NCBI GenBank assembly: GCA_015711825.1
Contig: JACVJD010000006.1
Location: forward strand, 1 to 50,487
Reading direction: 5' to 3'
DNA length: 50,487 nt
Origin: Candidatus Solincola daggyaiensis
GTDB lineage: Bacteria > Actinomycetota > Geothermincolia > Geothermincolales > RBG-13-55-18
Part shown: piece after piece, positions 46,260-50,487 of the stretch
Layout of the letters: each line of letters starts with the position of its first letter
How positions within the stretch are numbered: position 1 is the stretch's first letter
Notes under the pieces: generated by a model
What the model was told of the DNA's origin: nothing
The model's input: the letters and a program-made list of their open reading frames with translations, nothing else
The model's database searches: none
Program-made: the position numbers and the translations under genes

Positions 46260-46484
46260 CGCCGGCACCTCCATGTCCGACAGAAATACTTTCCAGACCC
46301 TACCAACACGAAGAGCCGCGGAGCCGTGACTCTTCCGCTTTTCCGCAACCAAAACAACCGCCTACAGATATTCGCCGACCATTCGGCCGACGGTGTCCCG
46401 CGCCGCTCATGCGCGGCGCGCTCCGGGGCCAAGGTCGCTCTTTTTCGCATCCTCTTGCAAGGCACGGCTCCGAGCGAGGCTCCA

Positions 46485-47495
46485 TCATACCAACCTCAGC
46501 GCGGCCGCCAGCTTAAGCAGCCTCACCAGCAGCACCTTCATCACCCGGGGCGAGGCGTGCAGCACCTTCTCCACCTCCACCATCTCCACCACGTTGCCCT
46601 CGGGGTCCTTGACATAGGCGAAACTGCCGACGGTGCCCGATCCCATGTCCACGCGCGTGGGCGGATGGTAGAGCTCCGCTCCCCGCCCCAGGAGCTCGTT
46701 GACCGTGCCCGCGAGATCGGTGACGTCGAAGGCCATCTCCATCAGGCCCACGTCCCCCCAGCGCCTTCCCTCATAGATGACCTTACCCTTGTAACCCGGG
46801 GTATGCACCAGCTTCAGCACCGCCCGCTCCAGCAGCGGCAGGGCGCTCTCGCCCTCAGGGCGATGGGCGAGCACGGCCATCTCCATCTCCTTGCCTCCCG
46901 TCACCTCGTCCATCTCCGGGATGCGCCCTTTGAACTCGTGCAGGACCTCCCGAAAACCGAGGACATCCGCATAGAAAGAGCGCGCCCTGCCCATATCCGC
47001 CACCCCGATGGCCACGTGGCGCACACCCCCCACGCAGGGGCGCCTGCCCCCCTCCACCTCCACCAGCTGGACCAGAAGGCCGTCGGGATCGCGCAGGTAC
47101 GCATAGCGTTCCCTTCCCCCCGAGCTCAGCTCCATGCTCCTCACCGGGGTGAGGAACTCGACTCCCCTGCTCTTGAGGTCGAGGTACAGCCGGTCGAGCA
47201 TGAAGGCCTTTAGCCCCACCTCGAGGTACCCGAGGTCCCCCCACTGCACGGGCTCGTGAGGCTCGAGGGGACGGGTGGAGGTGTGCTCGATGAGCTCGAT
47301 GGCGCCCCCGCCCCCGATGTTCATGGCCATGAGCGCCCGCATCTCCACCACGGCGCCGATAATGGGCGCCATCTCCTCCAGGTAGCTGGTCTGGTCGCTG
47401 AGCTTGATGCGGAATCCCATCAACCCCCGGTAGAAACGGTACGCGCCATCGGTATCGCGTACCCCCATGCCCACATGCTGAAAAGCCGTGATCAA
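46485..47495 (-). CDS. Two-domain VOC (glyoxalase-like) protein
   Basis: A 336-residue protein with two vicinal oxygen chelate domains. The first (about 3-140) begins with FQHVGMGVRDTDGAYRFYRG; the second (about 150-310) starts with VRHVAIGVADMGRARSFYAD and ends with AYVKDPEGNVVEMVEV. The domain starts with His-Val-Gly/Ala and ends with Glu, the usual metal ligands, so it may be a lyase or dioxygenase-like enzyme; the reaction is not deducible. I chose a TTG at 47495 with GAGGAGG 6 bases upstream; the preceding open frame is not conserved in character. Confidence 0.8.
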   Translation of the reverse strand: MITAFQHVGMGVRDTDGAYRFYRGLMGFRIKLSDQTSYLEEMAPIIGAVVEMRALMAMNIGGGGAIELIEHTSTRPLEPHEPVQWGDLGYLEVGLKAFMLDRLYLDLKSRGVEFLTPVRSMELSSGGRERYAYLRDPDGLLVQLVEVEGGRRPCVGGVRHVAIGVADMGRARSFYADVLGFREVLHEFKGRIPEMDEVTGGKEMEMAVLAHRPEGESALPLLERAVLKLVHTPGYKGKVIYEGRRWGDVGLMEMAFDVTDLAGTVNELLGRGAELYHPPTRVDMGSGTVGSFAYVKDPEGNVVEMVEVEKVLHASPRVMKVLLVRLLKLAAALRLV

Positions 47496-48112
47496 CTCAC
47501 TCCTCCTCGCCGATTTCCGCGGCGCCGGGACCACGGGATCTCCACCCTGCACGGCAAGCGGCTATCGCAACCTTGTACTATTCTATGCCAGCCGCGCCGT
47601 CCGCGACAGGACCCCCCGCCGAGCTCGAACACGACCAAGACTACCTTCTTCCCCATCTCCTCTACAACCTTCGCCTCCTCCACCGGTTGTAGAGCCGTAG
47701 CGCCTATTCGGAACCTTTGGGAGATCGCCCCTTTCCTCTCGTCAAATCGGCTATTTTGCCGGGATGACAGGGTTGCCTCTCGGTCTTCTTATCCGCAAAG
47801 CGCCTATCGGGGCGTCATCACATCTGCCCCGTTCCCCATGCAGGGTGCCGCGCGGCCGGGACAAGGGACAAGGGACCCGGGACCGTCCCCGCGCGGAGCG
47901 GGGGACGCGCGTTGCATCACCGAGGGGGAGTGTGGGGGAGCGGACGCCGTTGGTCATGCGAAATGAGGGACGCGAGCACGCGGGGGTGACCCGGAGCGCG
48001 CGTTGGGGGGATAATGAACGAGGCGAAGAGCGAGCGGCGCGGCCGGGAAATGCGGGCTTTACCGCTCGCAGGCGGAACCGCGCCGAGGAGAAGAGCGGGG
48101 AAGGGAGGAGCC
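47496..48112. other. Spacer with GC-rich hairpin before the DUF2804 gene
   Basis: A 617-base gap between divergent genes. An inverted repeat lies at 47885-47906 (GTCCCCGC and GCGGGGGAC around 5 bases), preceded by short GGGACAA tandem copies. It may be a REP-like palindrome. No further gene is supported. Confidence 0.45.
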
Positions 48113-49162
48113 TTGCGCGAGATAAAGGCAACGCCTCCATGCCTGGTGGATGGAGGCAGGGTAGTGGAATTCGGGGCCTTCGAGGAGCCCTTCCGCAAGC
48201 TGAACCTGGGGGATGCGAGGATATTCGCGGGCGGCAGGTATTCCCTCCGCCCCCTCAACCGCCTGAGGCTGAAGGAGTGGCAGCACTTCGGGGTGATCCA
48301 TCCCCGGCATTATTTCGGCATGGTGATCTTCGACGCCAAGTTCATGTCCGTTTCCTTTTTCTACCACTACGATCGTGAGACGGGGGTGATGGCGGAGCAC
48401 TCCCGCCAGGCCAGGGGCGGGGCGGCTAGGGTGGCGGAAACCACCTGGAGGGATGAGTGCTCTTTCTCCGCCTCGGGATATTCCCTGGTCTTCGAGAACC
48501 GGCTCGAGGAAGGGCACCACCGCGTGAAGCTGGAGATAGAGGAGAGGCGCGGCCTGCCCTCCATGAGGGGGGAGTTCCGCATGCTGGAAGACATCACCAG
48601 ATACCGTCCCCTGGTGGTGGTAAGCCCCTTCTCCCCCAACCGCCCCCTCTATACCCACAAGGCGGCCTGCCCGGTGGAGGGGAGGATCGCGGTGGGCGGC
48701 ATGGAGGTGGAGCTGGATCCCGGCCGTGACGTGTGCCTGCTCGACGAGCAAAAGGCGTTTTACCCTTACCGCAGTTTCTGGAGATGGCTGTGTTTCGGCG
48801 GCTTCAACGCCGACGGTGTCCTGGTGGCCGCCAACCTCTGCCACAACAATATCGCGGACGACGAGGAATACAGCGAGAACTGCTACTGGGTGGACGGGGA
48901 AATCCACCTCACGGGCGCGGCGCGTTTCGGATACAGCGAGGCCAAGATCCTCGACCCCTGGTTCATCAGGACCACCGACGGCGCGGTGGACCTGGAATTC
49001 CGTCCCCGGGGGGAACGGGCGGAGAGGATCAGGGTCGGCCCCATCCTCTCGGACTTCCACCAGCCCTTCGGGCTTTTCCGCGGCCGGCTGGGCGCCGGCG
49101 AGGAGGCGGTGGAGGTGCGCGACCTCTTCGGCCTCTGCGAGCAGCACATCACCCGTTACTGA
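48113..49162 (+). CDS. DUF2804 family protein
   Basis: A protein of about 349 residues matching the overall pattern of DUF2804 proteins. The FRKLNLGDARIF segment near the N terminus, WQHFGVIHPRHYFGMVIFDAKF, PFSPNRPLYTHKAACPVEG, the WRWLCFGGFNADG and the acidic DPWFIRTTDGAVDLEFRP segment are family-like. No enzymatic function is established; a lipocalin-like beta barrel that binds lipids is a possibility. The start is uncertain: a TTG at 48113 with GGGAGGAG just upstream gives the usual length, while the longer frame from 48014 adds 33 low-complexity residues. Confidence 0.75.
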   Translation: MREIKATPPCLVDGGRVVEFGAFEEPFRKLNLGDARIFAGGRYSLRPLNRLRLKEWQHFGVIHPRHYFGMVIFDAKFMSVSFFYHYDRETGVMAEHSRQARGGAARVAETTWRDECSFSASGYSLVFENRLEEGHHRVKLEIEERRGLPSMRGEFRMLEDITRYRPLVVVSPFSPNRPLYTHKAACPVEGRIAVGGMEVELDPGRDVCLLDEQKAFYPYRSFWRWLCFGGFNADGVLVAANLCHNNIADDEEYSENCYWVDGEIHLTGAARFGYSEAKILDPWFIRTTDGAVDLEFRPRGERAERIRVGPILSDFHQPFGLFRGRLGAGEEAVEVRDLFGLCEQHITRY

Positions 49163-49284
49163 AGGCCTCCGCGCCGCCACGGCAAGTCGGGATTAAAGCG
49201 CGGCGTGCGTGAAGACGACCGATAACTAGTACCGGAAAACGGCCCGAGGGCGGCGCCGGGCCAAGACACCTGGAGGGTAGAGAG

Positions 49285-50139
49285 ATGAGATGCCCCCGAT
49301 GCGGCGCAGAAAACGCCGAGCAGGCCGAGTGGTGCTATCTATGCCAATACCGCTTCTCCGGAGAATGGGAGGCGAGCACGGTCGCGCCGGAAAGCGAGGC
49401 CGGCGCGGTGCCGCCGCCTGCGGCAAGCGCTCCGGAGTTTGCCGTCCCTCCACAGGCGTTCCCCCCTCCACCGGCCCCCGCAATGCATGCCCCGCCCCCG
49501 GGCGCGCAAGCTCCCGGCCTCCGTCCCGCACCCCCCAGGAAAAACATCCCCACCAACATCATCGCCCTGGTCCTGGTGGTGGCGCTGGCGGTCATAGCGG
49601 CGGGGCTCTTGACCTTCTTCCTTCTGCGCGGAAAGACTTACACCATCAAGGTCCCCACCCCTCCCGGATACGCCAAAGCCGGCGAAGACATGATGGAGGA
49701 AGCCCGGAAGTCCCTGGAAGGATCCGAGAAGGGCATCACCCTGGACGAGGCGTTCATAGACGAGTCCAATGTCAACTTCATTTTCGTCATCCATCAGGAC
49801 GTGCCCTTCTCCGGCGCACCCTCGGGAAAGGACCCCGAGGAAATGGAGAGGTACTTTTACGAGCATAAAGACGAATGGACCGAGGCCTTTAACAGCGGCC
49901 TGTTCGAGGCGGGGTCGGACCTGAACCCGGAGCTGGAGCGGTACGAGGTGATAAGGCTGGCTTGCGGGGATGCCGCCCTGCATATGACCACTTCCCTGGG
50001 CATTCAGCAATACAGCTTCCTGGTGGATACCCTGTGGATCATCAAGGAGAGCTCCGCCTTCGCCATCGTGGTGGAGGGCATGGATCCACAGGGAGATAAG
50101 GTGGTCGAGTTCCTGCGGCAGAACGTGACCTTCGAGTAG
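49285..50139 (+). CDS. Zinc-ribbon membrane protein with extracytoplasmic domain
   Basis: A 284-residue protein. It begins with a zinc ribbon (MRCPRCGAEN then WCYLC), followed by a Pro/Ala-rich linker (about 35-85), one transmembrane segment (about 93-114, AALVLVVALAVIAAGLL-like) and a 165-residue C-terminal domain predicted outside the membrane. This layout is common in uncharacterised actinobacterial and archaeal proteins. The C-terminal domain is acidic and has no recognised family; it may bind a ligand or a protein. The start ATG at 49285 has GGAGGG upstream. Confidence 0.72.
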   Translation: MRCPRCGAENAEQAEWCYLCQYRFSGEWEASTVAPESEAGAVPPPAASAPEFAVPPQAFPPPPAPAMHAPPPGAQAPGLRPAPPRKNIPTNIIALVLVVALAVIAAGLLTFFLLRGKTYTIKVPTPPGYAKAGEDMMEEARKSLEGSEKGITLDEAFIDESNVNFIFVIHQDVPFSGAPSGKDPEEMERYFYEHKDEWTEAFNSGLFEAGSDLNPELERYEVIRLACGDAALHMTTSLGIQQYSFLVDTLWIIKESSAFAIVVEGMDPQGDKVVEFLRQNVTFE

Positions 50140-50460
50140 CCCCGGTGGGCCATTTCCGCGCTTTTCGGCCAACACGAGAGGGGGCGATATTCTCGGCCAT
50201 ACGGCGTCAGGGCTGGAGTCGCAACCACTCTCGCTTTACCGTTCTCCGACCCGCACATCACCTAAAATGCCGGGCGATGGGAGCATGCCGTCACCGCCGG
50301 CTCCTCTCCACCTGCAGCAAGGACCCGCTCATCACTTAAAAATACCGGGCGACGGGAACTCGCGGCAGGCCGTCCCGCCGCTACCCAACCCCTTACCCGG
50401 CCCCCATGCCTTATCCAGGCGCCCTGCGGATGTTAGAATGGCTCCGGGAGGTGATGGGAG
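50140..50460. other. Spacer at the right edge with repeats
   Basis: A 321-base gap. It contains the direct repeat pair described separately and a TTAGAAT at about 50434 that may be a -10 box for the gene at the edge. No other feature is supported. Confidence 0.4.
50248..50357. repeat. Imperfect 35-bp direct repeat
   Basis: Two copies lie at 50248-50282 and 50322-50357 with a 74-base period. They share GACCCGC, ATCAC, TAAAA, CCGGGCGA and GGGA, with a handful of substitutions and one inserted base. Their role is unknown. Confidence 0.65.
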
Positions 50461-50487
50461 ATGGAGATGCTGGTGTGCCCCGCCATG
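50461..50487 (+). CDS. Start of a gene running off the right edge (partial)
   Basis: An ATG at 50461 with GGGAGG upstream opens a frame with 9 visible codons (MEMLVCPAM). Too little is present to name a family. An ATG at 50453 is out of frame. Confidence 0.4.

Overview
The window is a GC-rich, gene-dense stretch of bacterial chromosome. Starts are mixed ATG, GTG and TTG, and Shine-Dalgarno sites are often strong (GGAGG). Three things point to a deep-branching member of the Actinomycetota: a dnaK-grpE-dnaJ-hspR-clpB heat-shock cluster with a HAIR-like HspR operator, a SigH-type sigma factor, and GC-rich coding bias. This is an inference; no rRNA or other decisive marker lies in the window. No tRNA, rRNA, CRISPR array, prophage or intact insertion sequence was seen.

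Region 1 (1-3.1 kb): the end of a membrane protein, a hotdog thioesterase, a LarA-type nickel racemase homologue and a small two-helix membrane protein, separated by repeat-bearing spacers. Region 2 (3.1-18.7 kb): a nearly complete purine pathway on the minus strand, in transcription order purA, then (after a plus-strand acyl-CoA synthetase) purD, purE, purB, purS, purQ, purL, purF, purM, purN, purH. purC and purK are not in the window. Region 3 (18.9-22 kb): an FAD-dependent dehydrogenase and an unrecognised protein made of two related cysteine-headed halves. Region 4 (22-29.9 kb): the heat-shock operon dnaK-hsp20-grpE-dnaJ-hspR-clpB on the minus strand, with a consensus promoter overlapped by a HAIR-like inverted repeat, and strong hairpins between several cistrons.

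Region 5 (30-35.8 kb): a UbiA-family prenyltransferase, a divergent uracil-DNA-glycosylase-fold protein, a SigH-family sigma factor with its own consensus promoter, a CoA-transferase with a terminator, and a polytopic membrane protein. Region 6 (36.4-44.5 kb): small basic or membrane proteins, a six-helix membrane domain fused to a CrtI-like FAD oxidoreductase and coupled to a metallophosphoesterase, a lone receiver-domain protein, a B12-binding-type radical SAM protein, a DUF72 protein and a possible HEPN protein. Region 7 (44.7-50.5 kb): a DapF homologue with serine at both catalytic cysteine positions, a stand-alone FmdE-like protein, a double VOC-domain protein, a DUF2804 protein and a zinc-ribbon membrane protein.

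The purine genes form one pathway from PRPP to IMP and towards AMP. The heat-shock genes form one chaperone system with its own repressor. The rest are mostly single genes. A recurring structural feature is duplication of, or palindromes at, gene 3' ends: purF (68 bp perfect copy), sigH (60 bp perfect copy), the receiver gene (14 bp), and larA and purE (repeat or palindromic elements that contain the stop codon). No clearly new multi-gene system is evident. The best leads are the cysteine-less DapF homologue, the membrane-CrtI fusion with its coupled phosphoesterase, the duplicated two-cysteine-motif protein and the 3'-end duplications.
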